From Struthio camelus (taxonomy: Eukaryota; Chordata; Aves; Struthioniformes; Struthionidae): a stretch of 64,000 nucleotides of DNA. The notes below the pieces were generated by a model, which saw nothing but the letters and a program-made list of their open reading frames with translations, searched no databases and had not been told where the DNA came from. How positions within the stretch are numbered: the stretch's first letter is position 1; each line of letters starts with the position of its first letter. The stretch spans positions 22,386,501 to 22,450,500 of the forward strand of contig NC_090954.1 in NCBI RefSeq assembly GCF_040807025.1, given 5' to 3'. A program made the translations under genes and the position numbers. Shown here piece by piece: positions 48,501 to 62,500 of the stretch.

Positions 48501-51500
48501 CTGATGTAATACATTTATTTACCACAAAAAGGTGTAGGGGAGGAAGGAGCTATTTAAACATTTTCCTTATATTTAATACTATAGCAACCCTAACATTTAA
48601 TATTAAAGTAGCAGCTTACATTATAGCAAAGCAATTATTGAGACAGACTTACCGGCACACAGGTTTACTCACAGAGTCCACAGCTGATGGCACACATGAG
48701 CTCTAACAGCAGATGTCATTACTGGGCAAAAATAAATTGGGAAAAAAAAGGAGGAGGAGCAGAAACACAGGGAAAGGGTAGTTCTCCCCAACAGCTAGAT
48801 GAACAACCACACCAGTGCAAGAGTCCTCTGTTTTCCCCACACTAACAAAACGGTTCCATCAGACCTCGCTCAATCTCCCTGCTGACTACTCGCTCTCCTT
48901 CGGCTGACAGTGTTGATTGGAGCAGGCTTTGATCAGGTGGATCTGTGCAGTGCTAATTGACCGTTAAGCTTTGTGTTGTCCATCACTGGGTAATGTTTAT
49001 TGGTTGCTTAAGTGACCATTGTCTCCATAACTATGATTATCTACTGAGCTCTGTGATTGCTAGTATAAAGTTACAGACTAAAGTTAGGAAGTGAGGGGTG
49101 GAAAAGGAAGGACAATTCACCCATTAGTGGTGATTGCATCCCACTGCAAAATCAAACGCACCAGATGTAACAACGTTTTCTCATAGCACAAGTGCAAGGC
49201 CCTGAGGATCACAGCACTGCCCCAGAGCCTGGGTGTTAGAGGTGGAAGTTGCAGGGCTGTAAGTGAAAGATAGACTGCAGGGATACAAGGGAGAGGCCTC
49301 AGACCTGCAAATGGTAGGAAGTTCTCATTATACAGGTGGAGGTACTGTGACTAAATCTTTGGTATCCTTGTCTATTTTGAAGGACATCGAAGTTTGAAGT
49401 TCAGCCCCTGCTATTAGCAGAGCTACGATTAAATATTTTGTGGACTGAGGCAGTCTTCCTCATTAGAACATGTCAGACTCATTGAATTATGTTTTTGTTT
49501 TTTAAGTGTTAGAAATAGATCTTCATAAGCTTGAAAAATAATTCTCTCAGGATTCAATAATCTAATAAAGGAACTTTAAGTTTATAGGTAAAAATATATT
49601 GCTATCCTACACAGAAATATTGGAATTTGATCTATTAGGTCCGGAGCCTCCAAACTCCTATCAGTAGGTGTTCTCCTCTCTCTTTCTGTGACCAAGTTAC
49701 TTTTCTACATTTTTGTTAAAGACATATTTTTTCCACTTTCTTTATGCTCAGAATTTTACCTCCACATGGAGTAAAGGTTTTCCCTACTCTGAAATATATT
49801 AAGCTGTGTATTAAAAGAAGCTCAGTTGCCTTTAAATGCAAAATCATTTGTAATATAATCTATTATCTTTTAAAAATAGCATGAGTGAAAAAACTGTGGT
49901 AGATAAATCATTAAGGAATCAGATTTTAAAGTCACAAAATGCAGACAGTAGATTAGTAAGAAATACAAGATTTCTAACCTGGATCAAAACAGTAAGCCCA
50001 GCTGAGCAGTTCTTTTGTTCTAAACAGTATTCAGTTTCTAGATTCACTGCTTCGGACAAAAAATACATTTTCATTAAAGGTGTGTTTTCACTGTTTAGTC
50101 TGGGATCTCCCACAGAAGACATCCAGATGGCGTAAATTCAGTGGGACTACCAGATGCTTTCCTGAAAGTGCTGGACTTGTTTCTTCAGCAGGTGGCTGTC
50201 TGAAATAGTCAATTACTGTCCATTTCTCTCACAACAGCATGCCTGTGCAACTGCACTTGCCCTCACACGTACATGTGATAAGCTGTAATGCGGTCTTTGC
50301 CCACAGCAGAAACAGAAAAAGAACAGATGCTTTATTATTAATGTTGCTCAGGTGGAAAATGAATAGTGCCTGCTAATGCCTCATGTCTAACTGTGCCTTT
50401 TCTTAGCCTCATTAATAATGAGTCATAGTGATCTACTATCAAAAAAGAAAAAAGGGAGGGGGAAAAGATAGCACTATGAATTCAATGATCTTGCTGGACA
50501 TATTTGAGGAAGAAGCCCATCTACGTGACTGTGGTAAAAAATGTCTTCCACTGATGGAGAAAAGCAATGTATATAATGAACAATTTTCAAAATGTATCAG
50601 CAAATGCAAACGTAAAATTTGCAAAAGCAAATGCAAACGTTCCTATAACTTCTATTGTGGCAGGCTGCATTTTATTACTGTTAAAAGCTAGAGGCTGATG
50701 AAAGAGCTTGTGCCACTTCCCCATTGCATGATCAAAATTTCTATTCTATTCCTGCTATTTCGTGTTTGGCCTTGTCAAACTGAAGATGACAGACACAAGC
50801 ATGTCTATGTTTTGAAGGGGTTATCCTAAGTCACCAGCCAGCCAGAGAAATATGAATTGCCACATCTCAAAGAGCTGAAAATGTTGAAATGGGACATTTA
50901 TATTTTGAATATCAGTATTTTTAACTCTTTCATTTCTGTTCAAGTTCACAGAACAGCTTGCTAATTTACAGCTTCCTCCCATACCTTTTCATGTGTCAAA
51001 GGCTCCAATTCTTCTCTAATCATTGTCCAAAGCAAACAACTTCTGTCTTGACACTTTCTACGAGGCTATTTCCTGTGACCAGGACAATCAACGCTCTTGA
51101 GGAAAAAAAGTAGTATATCATGCATGTAATATAATATTAAAGTAAGCAGTTCAGAAGAACTGTACTGATTATGTGAGTAGTATGACAATGAAGCCACTAC
51201 AGAATTTCTTGGTTTTAGCACCAGGGACTGGAAAATCCAGACACCTGAAAGCAGTATTTAGGATTCAGTATGCTGCAGCATGCACAAGGCCTTCCTTGAC
51301 CATTTGATTTGTGACATTTCCCTATATCCACTAAACTGCATTTGGCAGAGGCATGAGATTGAATACCATACTTCATTGTGGCCTAAGTGAAATGCTTCAT
51401 TAGAATTCTAGTTTCAGAATCCCACTGACAATAAAGGGTAACTATTTATGAGACAAGATATAAGCACTGTGAAGCCATGTGAGCTTCATTCTACAGAACC

Positions 51501-53260
51501 TTGAAGGGGATGAGAAATGACTAGATATCTGTTTTTCAAAAATTAGAACAATTTTGGACAGGTTTCTAATGATTTTCCTTAACTAATATTATTTTATTTA
51601 AAGTATTGGTCCAGAAGTTTCATCTGAAATTTTTATTCTGTTATCTTAAGCATATGATAAATCCCTACTGTGATGAGACTACAGTCAATACAGATAAAAC
51701 ATATGAAGAGCAACAAGTAAGCAGTAATACATTTCTTTCAAAGTTTGGAAATTGAGGCACAAAGATTCTTGTCTTGCTCTCAACACAGCTAACAACAAAA
51801 ATTATTGTTTCAAACAGGCCAATTGCTTGCTTAAAATGCACGAGAATTTCAGTGCAGAACACCACTGAGGTCTGCATTATAGCATCAGGAAGTACACGGC
51901 ATAGTGCTTCTGTTTACATGTCTTTAAATTTCTGTATGTATAAATCAACTTGCAGATGATGGTAGGTGAGATCAATAACTTCATTCAAGAGTAATAAAAG
52001 AATTGGCTCAAGGCCCTTCAGAGGTTGATAATTTCATCACCTCCTGGAACACTGCAGAAAGACCAGTGAAAGAGGCTAAACAGCAGGAATGAGAAAATTA
52101 TAGGGCAAAGGGCCTGAAAATTGTGCCAGGCAAAATCACGGAAAGAGTGATATAGTGTGCAAATGGTAAAGATTAAAATGATGGTTTTATGTAAAATATG
52201 TCTTGTCACATAAATGCAATACAAATTCTTTTAATGAGCATCAGTCTAATTTATAAAGGAAACTGTACTAACAAAAAACACAAGTTTGTGTATCTTAGTT
52301 TTACACAACACTGATAATACATATTAAAGCTGTAAATTATCTACTATTAAATGTCTTACAACAGATATAAGAGAGAAGTAACTGTAAAGAGAAAATTTTC
52401 ATCAAAAAAGACGTTTCTCTGGGAGTTTCAAGGGGATTATTTTTTCACCGAGTGTTGCTCGATTAATAATCCGGAAGAAAATACAAAATTATTTAAAGAA
52501 AAACATGTAAATAGCATATATTATTGGAACGGAAAATGAGATAGCCATGTCAGTTATACAGACTGACCTGAATTGGTTGGGAAGGTAGGGAACAACGGAA
52601 ACACATTTACTTCACCACTGCCAAACACATCACCTTACATGATCAGAAATGTAGGTCATGTGTCTGACTAGAGGAATCATATCCGTAACAGCCATCATAT
52701 TAAAAAGGGCTCTGGGCTAGTTAGCTAATCAGTTCCATTGGATGCTTAGGCTCAGCATGTCGGCTAGGATTGTCCCTGGATGTATAAGAGCTGGTCACGA
52801 ATGCCAGGGAAAGATTAGGATAGCTGGTAGATGGGTTTGGGGGATGTTTACTTTCTCCATTTGTATCAGTCCCTGGTCTATCTGCCTTTTTAAACAACTA
52901 AAAAGCTGTGAGCTGTCAGATGCTGGAAGGGAGGTAAATGGCTTTTCAAAACTTTTTAAATGGTTTCCTGAAATTGAGCTTGAGCTGGGTGGGTGGGTAG
53001 GAAAGCAGAAGAAAGCAGACAGATAAGCCTAGATAGAAAGAATTTGTATAGGCTCTTTATTTTGAAGGTGCATCCAGACATGGGCACAAATTCAGTCGTG
53101 CTGAGTTTATCCGGTTCTGCATTTTAAAATGAGTTCTTGGAGGCAGCTATGGGAGCTAAACTAAGACAGGAGGAGGTAATGTATGGTTTTCACCACCAAA
53201 TCCTCTGTTCTGACAGCACATAGGAAACAGAGAGAGGTAACCTCCCATATGCTTTTTTAT
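42595..53260. other. Long non-coding stretch
   Basis: About 10.7 kb with no supported gene. Noted: a C13/A11 run near 43348-43371; an AAATCAG ... CTGATTT short inverted repeat near 45238-45260; a poly-T run at 48435-48446; and a duplicated AGCAAATGCAAACGT near 50601-50640, inside an 87-codon frame that I regard as random. A small possible CR1 piece is listed separately. Confidence 0.5.
50970..51030 (-). mobile_element. Possible tiny CR1 fragment
   Basis: Bases AGCTTCCTCCCATACCTTTT, then CATGTGTCAAAGGCTCCAATTC, resemble the CR1 stretch at 36029-36073 (coding E-L-HLTYEKSL). It is only about 55 bp, so chance is not excluded. Confidence 0.35.
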
Positions 53261-53276
53261 CACAGAATCACAGAAT
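53261..53276 (-). repeat. CR1 3'-terminal octamer repeat
   Basis: Two direct ATTCTGTG units on the minus strand at the very 3' end of the element. This is the sequence CR1 reverse transcriptase is thought to recognise in place of a poly-A tail. Confidence 0.9.
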
Positions 53277-53340
53277 CGTTTAGGTTGGATGGGACCTCTG
53301 GAGATCATCTAGTCCAACCTCCCTGTTCAAGCAGGGTCAC

Positions 53341-56082
53341 CTAGAGCATATTGCCCAGGATCACATCCAGACGGGTTTTGAATATCTCCAGGGAAGGAGA
53401 CTCCACCACCTCTCTGGGCAACCTGTTCCAATGCTCTGTCACCCTCACAGTGAAGAAGTTTTTTCTCAGGTTCAGGTGGAACTTCCTGTGGTTCAGTTTC
53501 TGCCCGTTGCCTCTTGTCCTGTTGCTGGGCACCACAGAGAAGAGGCTGGCCTCATCCTCTTGACACTCCCCCTTCAGATACTTGTACATGTTGATCAGAT
53601 CCCCTCTCAATCTTCTCTTCTCCAGGCTCAACAGGCCCAGCTCTTGCAGTCTTTCTTCACAGGAGAGGTGCTCCAGCCCTCTAATCATCTTGGTAGCCCT
53701 CCGCTGGACTCTCTCCAGCAGTGCCATGTCTCTCTTGTACTGGCGAGCCCAGAACTGGACACAGTACTCCAGGTGAGGCCTCACCAGGGCTGAGGAGAGG
53801 GGCAGGATCACCTCCCTCCACCTGCTGGCAACACTCTGCCTAACGCACCCCAGGAGACCATTGGCCTTCTTGGCTACAAGGGCACACTGTTGGCTCATGT
53901 TTAACTTGTTGTCCACCAGCACTCCCAGGTCCTTCTCTGCAGAGCTACTTTCCAACAGGTCAACCCCCAGCCTGTTCTGGTGCATGGGATTATTCCTCCC
54001 CAGGTGCAGGACCTTGCACTTGCCTTTGTTGAACTTCAGGGGGTTCCTCTCCGCCCACCTCTCCAGCCTGTCCAGGTCCCTCTGAATGGCAGCACAGCCT
54101 TCTGGTGTGTTAGCCTCTCCTCCCAGTTCAGTATCATCAGCAAACTTGCTGAGGGTGCACTCTGTCCCTTCCTCAAGGTCATTGATGAATATATTGAACA
54201 AGACTGGACCCAGGACTGACCCCTGGGGGACACCGCTAGCCACAGGCCTCCAACTAGACTCTGCGCCATTCACCACAACCCTCTGAGCTTGGCCATCCAG
54301 CCAGTTCTCAATCCACCTCCCTGTCCACTCATCTAGCCCACACTTCCTGAGCTTACCTAGGAGGATGTGATGGGAGACAGTGTCAAAAGCCTTGCTCAAG
54401 TCCAGGGAGACAACATCCACTGCTCTGCCCTCATCTATCCAGCCAGTCATTCCGTCATAGAAGGCTATCAGATTGGTCAAGCATGATTTCCCTTTGGTGA
54501 ATCCATGCTGACTACTCCTGATCACCTTCTTGTCCTCCACATGCTTGGAGATGACCTCCAGGAGGAGCTGTTCCATCACCTTTCCCGGGATGGAGGTGAG
54601 GCTGACAGGCCTGTAGTTTCCTGGCTCCTCCTTCTTGCCCTTTTTGAAGACTGGTGTGACATTGGCTTTCTTCCAGTCCTCAGGCACCTCTCCTGATCTC
54701 CAGGACCTTTCCAAGAGGATGGAGAGTGGCCTAGCGATAACATCCGCCAGCTCCCTCAGCACTCGTGGGTGCATCCCATCGGGGCCCATGGATTTATGGA
54801 TGTCAAGTTTGGACAAAAGATCTCTAACCTGATCCTCCTCAACCAAGGGAGAGTCTTCCTTTCTCCAGCCTTCCTCTCTTGTCTCCAAGGTCTGGAATTC
54901 CTCAGGACTGGCCTTAGCAGTGAAGACGGAAGCAAAGAAGGCATTCAATAACTCTGCCTTCTCTGTATCCTTCGTCACCAGGGCACCTGCCCCATTCAGC
55001 AGCGGGCCCACGTTTTCCCTAGTCTTCCTTTTGCTATTGATGTATTTGCAGAACCCCTTCTTGTTGTCCTTGACGTCCCTTGCCAGATTTAATTCCAACT
55101 GGGCCTTAGCCTTCCTTGTCGCATCCCTGCACACTCTGACAACGTCCCTGTATTCCTCCCAAGTGGCCTGTCCCCTTTTCCACATTCTGTACACTTCCTT
55201 CTTCTGTTGGAGTTTTGCCAGGAGTTCCTTGCTCATCCATGCAGGTCTCCTGCCCGCTTTGCTGGACTTCTTCCTCAGAGGGATGCACTGCTCTTGAGCC
55301 TGGAGGAAGTGACGCTTGAATATTAACCAGCTCTCTTGGACCCCTCTTCCTTCTAGGGCCCTACCCCATGAGATTCCTCCAAGTAGGTCCCTGAAGAGGC
55401 CAAAGTCAGCTCTCCTGAAGTCCAGCGTTGCAATCCTACTCATTGCCCTGCTCCCTCCTCGGAGGATCCTCAACTCCAGCATCTCATGGTCACTGCAGCC
55501 AAGGCTGCCCCCAACCTTCACCTCTCCAACTAGACTTTCTTTGTTCGTTAGTACAAGGTCTAGCATTGCACCTCTCCTCGTTGGCGTCTCCACCACCTGA
55601 GTCAAGAAATTATCATCAATCCTCTGCAGGAACCTCCTCGACTGTTTGTGCCTAGCTGTGCTGTCTTCCCAGCAGATGTCAGGGTGGTTGAAGTCTCCCA
55701 TGAGAACCAGGGCCTGTGATCGTGAGGCTACTTCCAGCTGTCTGTAGAAGGCCTCATCGATGACTTCCTCCTGGTCAGGTGGCCTGTAGTAGAACCCCAC
55801 AACAGTGTCATCCATGTTACCCTGCCCTTTAAGCCTTACCCATAGGCTCTCAACTTGCTCTTCATCCACCCCGAGGCAGAGCTCCATACATTCTAGCTGC
55901 TCCCTCACATAAAGAGCAACTCCACCACCTCGCCTTCCTGGCCTGTCTTTCCTAAAAAGCACATAGCCATCCATGACAGCATCCCAGTCATGTGAACTAT
56001 CCCACCATGTCTCTGTAAGCGCAATGAGATCATGGCCCTGCGACCGCACACAGATCTCTAACTCTTCCTGCTTATTCCCCAT
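53341..56082 (-). CDS. CR1 ORF2: endonuclease and reverse transcriptase, uninterrupted
   Basis: Replicates a non-LTR retrotransposon by nicking DNA and reverse-transcribing its RNA at the nick. It is 913 codons with no stop. The APE-type endonuclease occupies about residues 1-215, with E24 in LTETWWD, D130 and N132 in [10 protein letters not shown], and D198-H199 in CSDHEML. The CR1 connector ([13 protein letters not shown]) follows. The reverse transcriptase has [49 protein letters not shown] and the catalytic FADD at 647-650 (followed by TELGG). The C-terminus ends with the usual [19 protein letters not shown]. Eight open codons (NACNTNACS-like) precede Met1, after a TGA, so the start is probable but not certain. 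All catalytic residues I know of are present. Activity cannot be judged from this alone, and ORF1 is incomplete. Confidence 0.93.
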   Translation of the reverse strand: MGNKQEELEICVRSQGHDLIALTETWWDSSHDWDAVMDGYVLFRKDRPGRRGGGVALYVREQLECMELCLGVDEEQVESLWVRLKGQGNMDDTVVGFYYRPPDQEEVIDEAFYRQLEVASRSQALVLMGDFNHPDICWEDSTARHKQSRRFLQRIDDNFLTQVVETPTRRGAMLDLVLTNKESLVGEVKVGGSLGCSDHEMLELRILRGGSRAMSRIATLDFRRADFGLFRDLLGGISWGRALEGRGVQESWLIFKRHFLQAQEQCIPLRKKSSKAGRRPAWMSKELLAKLQQKKEVYRMWKRGQATWEEYRDVVRVCRDATRKAKAQLELNLARDVKDNKKGFCKYINSKRKTRENVGPLLNGAGALVTKDTEKAELLNAFFASVFTAKASPEEFQTLETREEGWRKEDSPLVEEDQVRDLLSKLDIHKSMGPDGMHPRVLRELADVIARPLSILLERSWRSGEVPEDWKKANVTPVFKKGKKEEPGNYRPVSLTSIPGKVMEQLLLEVISKHVEDKKVIRSSQHGFTKGKSCLTNLIAFYDGMTGWIDEGRAVDVVSLDLSKAFDTVSHHILLGKLRKCGLDEWTGRWIENWLDGQAQRVVVNGAESSWRPVASGVPQGSVLGPVLFNIFINDLEEGTECTLSKFADDTELGGEANTPEGCAAIQRDLDRLERWAERNPLKFNKGKCKVLHLGRNNPMHQNRLGVDLLESSSAEKDLGVLVDNKLNMSQQCALVAKKANGLLGCVRQSVASRWREVILPLSSALVRPHLEYCVQFWARQYKRDMALLERVQRRATKMIRGLEHLSCEERLQELGLLSLEKRRLRGDLINMYKYLKGECQEDEASLFSVVPSNRTRGNGQKLNHRKFHLNLRKNFFTVRVTEHWNRLPREVVESPSLEIFKTRLDVILGNML

Positions 56083-56280
56083 GCTGCATGCATTGGTATT
56101 ACAGGCATTTCAGAGAGCCAGTCAAGCACGCAGGCTTCCCAGAAGAGGTGCAAGAGGATCCTCCATAGCCATGTCCCATGCTGTCTCCCCTGGTTGTATG
56201 CACCCACTGGAGGCATCCTGACTTGAGCGGTGTTTTACTGACTCCCCTGCCACTATACCACTCCCCTTCCCCCATCTTGC

Positions 56281-56493
56281 CTAGTTTAAAGCCCTCCATA
56301 CCAGGCTGGCCAATCTGCTGGCAAAGACACGCGTGCCCCGCTTGGTAAGGTGGATCCCATCGCTCCCCATCAGCTGTTGATCTTCAAACAGGGTCCCATG
56401 GTCATAGAAACCAAAGCCCTGTTGCCAACACCAGCGGCGCAGCCAGCTGTTAATTTGGAAAACTCGTCTACTCCTCCTCTTATAAGAGGACAT
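56281..56493 (-). pseudogene. CR1 ORF1 C-terminal remnant (esterase-type ending)
   Basis: Seventy codons: NSWLRRWCWQQGFGFYDHG, then GSDGIHLTKRGTRVFASRL, ending in ALN. The D-G-I-H-L motif is the Asp/His block of the SGNH-hydrolase domain known in CR1-like ORF1 proteins. A TGA lies in frame a few codons before the apparent Met, so the N-terminal part, including the expected catalytic Ser block, is missing or frameshifted. It ends about 200 bp upstream of ORF2. Confidence 0.75.
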
Positions 56494-56500
56494 AGGACTT

Positions 56501-59500
56501 GTGGTTGAGCTGCCATATCAGAGGAGAGAACTGGCAGGCCTAACCTTGCCCAGCTGCCCACTGGTGCAGATGGATGCCTGCAGAGCTGTGAAGAGACGAG
56601 GGGTTGGAGGAGGAGGGAGAAGCAGAAAATGTGCAAACTCAGCGCAGGCTCAAGCATATCGCTACCTGCCATGCGAGTGAGCGAGCGTCAGGGTGTCTGG
56701 CTTGCTTGCCTCCATAATCCCATCACTGATTGGCAGAATGTCTGATTTTCATAGCCAGCCCAATGTCTTTACACAGAGCAGGTACCAGCAGCCCAAAGCC
56801 CACAGGCATCTACAGGGAATGATGTAGATATGAGCAGCAAGATCAGAGAGCCTGGACAAGAGCCTCAGAGCGTCTGAGGCATCTTACTGCATCCCTTAAT
56901 GTTAAAGTAGAACAAGACTTAACAGGACACAGCAGCTTTCTAGCATTTACCTTGCAGAATGTGTAGCAGGCCTGCAAATGTTTATTGCACTGTGTACAAT
57001 TTGGGCTGCACATGGCTACATTTGTAGTTTGCCTGCGATTTATTTATTCTTTCATACGACTGTAGACTCTGCAGCACCAAGCACTTCACAGTGAACTCGC
57101 TGCAGGGGTTTTACTTTGCAAGTTAATCAATGCAGAGCTAGCTGCGCCATCAACATTGATCAGGTTGTGAAGGCTTTGGCATTATAGTAACATGCAATAT
57201 CCTGTTACTTGCAGTTTGATTTACTTAGAGTATGTTTTACATTAGGTTATATGCACACTAATGAAAGCCTTCACCTACATAGCCTGGGTTGGCATGTTCA
57301 CAGCAGAAGCTCAGCAGTGCACAAAAGAGACTCAGCAAAGATACCTGATAGGAATTTTAATTCTACTTAGGTACAAAAAAATGGAGCAATATAACTCACA
57401 GGTCAGCAGTTCCTGCCATTAGCCAAACAGCATATTTGACAGCTTTGTGGATGATACGGGCTGTTCATTTTGAAAGCTTGTTTGACCCAGGGGGCCATTA
57501 GCAAAATCTATAGGCAGAGCAGTCCCTCAGTCCCTCCCTCTGACTGAAAGTAAGTATATTTAGTGCACTGGGTTGGGCTGTCACATGTTGAGTTTCTGGT
57601 ATCTTCTAATGTTGCAAAAGGATTCACCCGCACAGTACCTGCATGCTTTCTTGCTAATAAACATCTGAGACCCCTGATTTTCTCCCCTTCTCCCTGCTCG
57701 TACTTTTGCTCAGAATCTAACCCTATGTGGCCAGTGGAAACCTTCCATTGTGTGTGTATGAGGGGAGCTCTCAGATAAAATAGAACTGGTTTCACCGTTT
57801 TTGTGTCGCTTTCTCTCTAAGAACAGAGGACGTATTTGCTCCTGAGAATTCTCAGTGCATTAGCCCTTCAGGGTAAGATGCAGCTTATCTTCTGTATTGC
57901 ATTTATATTGTGACTGCAATGAAGTAGGTTAACAAGAGGTGGTTACATGTAGCTTTGGAAAGATCAAGATAACTTTTGTGATGCTTGATGATAGCCTAAA
58001 TTCAGTCATGTAGGGAACTTTCTGAGTCTACAGGTAGCTGGTCTAATGAGATTTACAAACCCTAGGGGTTAGGCAAATCCTCTTTTTTGATTTACCCATC
58101 ATGAGCATTCTTGATCACTTTCTCAAATGTCGGTGTCTAAATATTGCCTAATCCCCTCAAAGAAGATGACCAGAATTTGGTGTTTGCAGACTTGCCCCTT
58201 ATCTAGCATGCACTAGATCTTACACCTCAGGCAATTTCTACACTGCAAGGCAAAGGCTTGAGAGCAAGTTCAGCAATTCTGAGCCCCCTCATCCTGTCCC
58301 CATGAGGCCATGCAGCCAGCTGTAGCTGCCTGAAGCTGGGCTTCACAGTGTCTGGGAAGAGTCAGACCTGGTCTAGGCAGGGTCTGAGCCCGCTTTGCCA
58401 GCCCACAATAATGAGATCTTAGATCCTCACTGAGCCTAAAGCTGTTTGCACTGTTGGTGATGGAGAGGAAGGTAGTCATTAGCCTGTAACGACTTGGACA
58501 GTGTAGATAATCCTGGGGGCGGTGGTGGTGCATTTTACTTTCGGGTTTATTTCCCTGTATGGCAGGTGTGATCTGAAAGGCCACAAGCAATCAGAAATGA
58601 TTCAATTCACAGAGTGGAAGGGACACTTCCCTTACACAGCTTTCCACAGGTAGAGAGACTTCAGTTAGGATTATTTAGACACTGAAGGAAATAAATTTTT
58701 GAAGAGAGAAAGTGATTCTTCCGCTCCTCAAGTAGGGCTATGATGCACTGGAGGCTTAATTATGGCATAGGGTCCATGCCATCTGAACACAATTTTTATC
58801 TATTCCTCCTCCCACATTTTTCCCACTGAGACTACACTGAGGGGAATTTGAGTCTCGGCAAAGGAGAAGGATTTATTATAACTGGAAAACTCTTACAGGA
58901 TTCAAGTCTAGAGTGGCTGTGATTGATTTGTTTTAATAACTGCTGTGTCTTGTCGTGTTTTCTGTGCAGTACCTTTCCTAAAATTAATGGGCAAGAACTT
59001 GCTAATTCTCCTCCGTGATGCTCAAGTGGTGCCAAGCTTCCATAAAGTATCACAAAAGGATTTTTCTAATAGCAAGAACTCAGCTGAAACATGGTCACTA
59101 GGGCCAGCTCTAACATTATCCCATCTCAGTGTTGAAGCCTGAAATTGTGTGTAGTACTCTGTCACTGATGCAATACCCTTTGACAAGCTCACAGGGCAAC
59201 TTTTTGGGAGCTCACATTCAGTACAAGCCTCAGGTGATATTCATGCTCTTGCACTGCTGTATCCCTCATTGGCAGTGAATTGTTGTTGTCCTCTCGCATG
59301 CTGAAATCTTTCATTTCAGATACAGCTGTTTGTCGTGCTCATTGGGTCATCATGCTGGAATGAGGTCTCTGCTTAGCACACTGGTGAAAAGGGCTTTCAG
59401 CCTTCGCATAACAGAATACCCTGTAGGTAGGCCCAATGCTGGATGTAAATGCCTTATCCCAATGATATCGCTGTGAGGTAACGTTTCCCACATGCTAGCA

Positions 59501-62500
59501 TATTAAGGTGTCTTCACACAACCCTTCTTCCCCTTGTAGCTCATTAAGCTGAGGTACAACTGAATTGAATGGTAAGAGTGACAACAAACTTATGGCTGCT
59601 GTACCTTGTATGAAGGTTAATTTAACACCCTAATTCTTTGTCAGGGCCCTGGTCTGGAAATCTGATTTTCAAGCCTAGCATGTTTGTATTATAATACACT
59701 CTAGACATCAGCACCTAAATGCTGGTGAGTTACTTGTTATCTTTATTCAGACAACAGTTACACGGCTCTGGACACCACTGTCAGGTAAACATTTTTAATA
59801 GCAGTCAAACGGTGTGAATTATGAGAGATGATTACTTCACAACATCTCTGTCATGTTTTGATGTTAAAACCTCAATGTCAGAGTCATTGCATCAGGGCAG
59901 TTTGAGGATGTGAAAGGGAATCTATAGTGCGATATAAGATGTGCCTTTTTCATCATTCTCTGGTAGTTCACACTGAAGGATTCTTCATTAGTTCTCTAAG
60001 CCAGCCAAAGAAAAACGAACAAATATTCCAGAAGTAGGTAGATAATTTAGAGCATCACCCTAAAAAATGAGATTTTCATAATGGGCTTTACCTGGGCAGT
60101 ATTCTCACTAGCAGTAGGTGTTTCAGTCTCCTGTACAATAACACAATCATGTTGCAAAATATATACAGATATACACACATCCACAAATGCTCGTCAGTGC
60201 CAGTGGATCATCTAATGAGAGATGGACACCATAGAGAGGAGAAAGAACTCAGGAGAGTCAGGAGTGTGACATCCTCATACCAACAGCTAAGGGAAAGCTG
60301 ATTTATATGCCAGCTATATTGATTTTCCAGTATGTTGGTTTAAGCAGCACAAGGTCATGATCACAGCAGTTATTTTGCTACGGCTACACTACGCACTCCG
60401 AGCATGGCCAATCTGTTGTGTGCATGTGCAAAGCTAGCCATTCAGGCACATGTGAACATCATACAGGACCTAATATATACCAGCCACCATATCAAACCCT
60501 GCATATACACGATCTATTAAGGCATTGCTTGGAGTCCTCAGCCTATACTATGCATTCCAGGGAGTGCAATTGCTTCATGCAAATTAAACTATATATGATA
60601 TCAAAACGCTGTTCAGCTGTTCAGTCATTTCTCCTTCAGAGAGATTTGAAGGAAAAAATGAAAGACTTCAGTATACACTTAATCATTAAAGCCAGCCTGT
60701 TGATCAAAATGATTTAGAGGGGCCTTAAGAGAAGACTGGACTCTTGGCACCATCTTACAGAAGTAGTGTTCTTTGTCAAGGAACAGCCAGTAGTAACTGA
60801 GTAACAGCAAAACCAAGGAATCTACTAATTCCTTAGGACTCAAAAAAGGAGAATGGCTGAGTGCCTTCCTGAGTGCTTGTCTTACAGGGGATCCACAAAA
60901 CTGCTGCTAGGTGAGAATGGGATACAGGAAGGAAGGTTGTATACAGTTTACTTTACCTAGTTGTTGACATAAGCTTGGCTACAACCTGGACTAACATAAG
61001 CAAGGCTAAATGTGTAAAAGAAAGGCAATAATTGACTTTACATTTTGAGAATGCAATTACAATTAGAGAACAGGCAATTTTACAAGTACAGAAAACTCTT
61101 TCTAACTGAAGTTCTTGGTGGAATAAGCAGGAAGAATCATGGGCTCATTTGGTACCTAAATATGTTATATACAGATTAGGGAGCTAATAAAATGAGCAGG
61201 TTTCCTAGAGGAAACACTATTTACAGGAACTTTAAGACTTTTAAGCCTCAAAATGGACAGGTCTGACCAATATGAATTATGTATGCTATATAAATTGTAG
61301 TTAATTTATCATGTACTCATAAGCACTGTTCTATAAAGGTAGCTTACTCTCATATCTCCTGGAGAGAAAGGCTATTAACAACCTAACAGGTTCTTGCAAA
61401 AATGGAAGTGGTTCTTCAGATACATAACAGGAATGAAGAGGAAGGGAAAATTAAAGATGATCCTAAAAGATATCAAAGCTGATTGCAATTAATTCCATAA
61501 TGGATTTTTTTGCATGGAATTTGGGAAATGTATTTTAGGTGCTATATTCTTCCTCTTACATAAGATCAGTGGGAAACTTTAATTGGCTGTCCTATAATGT
61601 CCTGACCTAAATACAGAGCAGAAAGAAACTATACAAGACTATGTCTTACAAGTCTAATATAAAATGATCTATCTTCATAATGACATGATGTAATTAATAT
61701 GCAACATAACTCAGTCTTAACTGTTGCAAAAATCCATTGATTGTGGCCACTGGCCTTTTATGCATTAAAAACACACTTCCAAAACCAATATACTCACAGT
61801 TTATAACATTGTGGATTCAACTGGTAAAAAACAAAGAAACAAAAAACAAATCCTGTTTTCCTTTTTAACAAATTCTGGAATATACTTTTGTCTTGCTCAT
61901 TTTGTTATCAGCAAGAGGAAAAAAGAAACTATTATTTCTTGATTACTGTTGGTCTTGGCCACCTCTGATTTTTGATTCTCATTGTTGGGCAGTATTTAAA
62001 TAATAAATCCCCAAACTGCCTGGCAGAATGTGTTACCCAAACTCTGACCTCCAGCCCACAGTCCTCCAAAAATAATTCATTCAATAAATCACATTTTTCT
62101 CCTCCTCCTGGACATCCAAAACTGAGGATGACAATGGTATTATTTGTATACCAGTTTTGAAATAACCAAATTTCACTTCAGATATCTCAGTATTCCAGTT
62201 GTACTAGAGGGTTCAAAGATGGAAAATCTTCAAAAAGTCTGATAGGGCATCTGATTCAGCCTCCTGAACATACAGAGTGAATCTGTGTAACATATATTTC
62301 ACTGCTGCAGTCCAGCCCTATTAAATAATTCCAGCAAGAGCATTTCCAGCTCTCTCCTCTAGGAGTTTGTTCTCTGTTCTGTCAGACCTCCATACAGGAA
62401 TGCTTGTCTTCATGTATTCTGCTTTTCTTTACCAGGCCATCTGACCTTTCCTACTTTAGACCTCCTGCAGTAAGCATCTGCATCAATGCCAGCACTGACA

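Larger units (their letters stand above)
53261..56500 (-). mobile_element. Well-preserved CR1 LINE (ORF2 intact, ORF1 3' end only)
   Basis: The minus-strand element ends 3' at 53261 with two ATTCTGTG octamers (plus strand CACAGAATCACAGAAT), the CR1 hallmark. Short 3' UTR (53277-53340) separates the tail from ORF2 (53341-56082). Upstream is the last part of ORF1 with its SGNH/esterase-type ending (56281-56493). I cannot place the 5' limit: recognisable CR1 protein ends near 56500, and up to about 56700 may still belong. It is 5'-truncated, as most CR1 copies are. Confidence 0.93.

Noticed and set aside
50428-50691. 87-codon frame with cysteine/lysine-rich end (CISKCKRKICKSKCK)
   Set aside because: The pattern comes from a duplicated AGCAAATGCAAACGT motif. 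It has no signal peptide, no homology I know and AT-rich surroundings.
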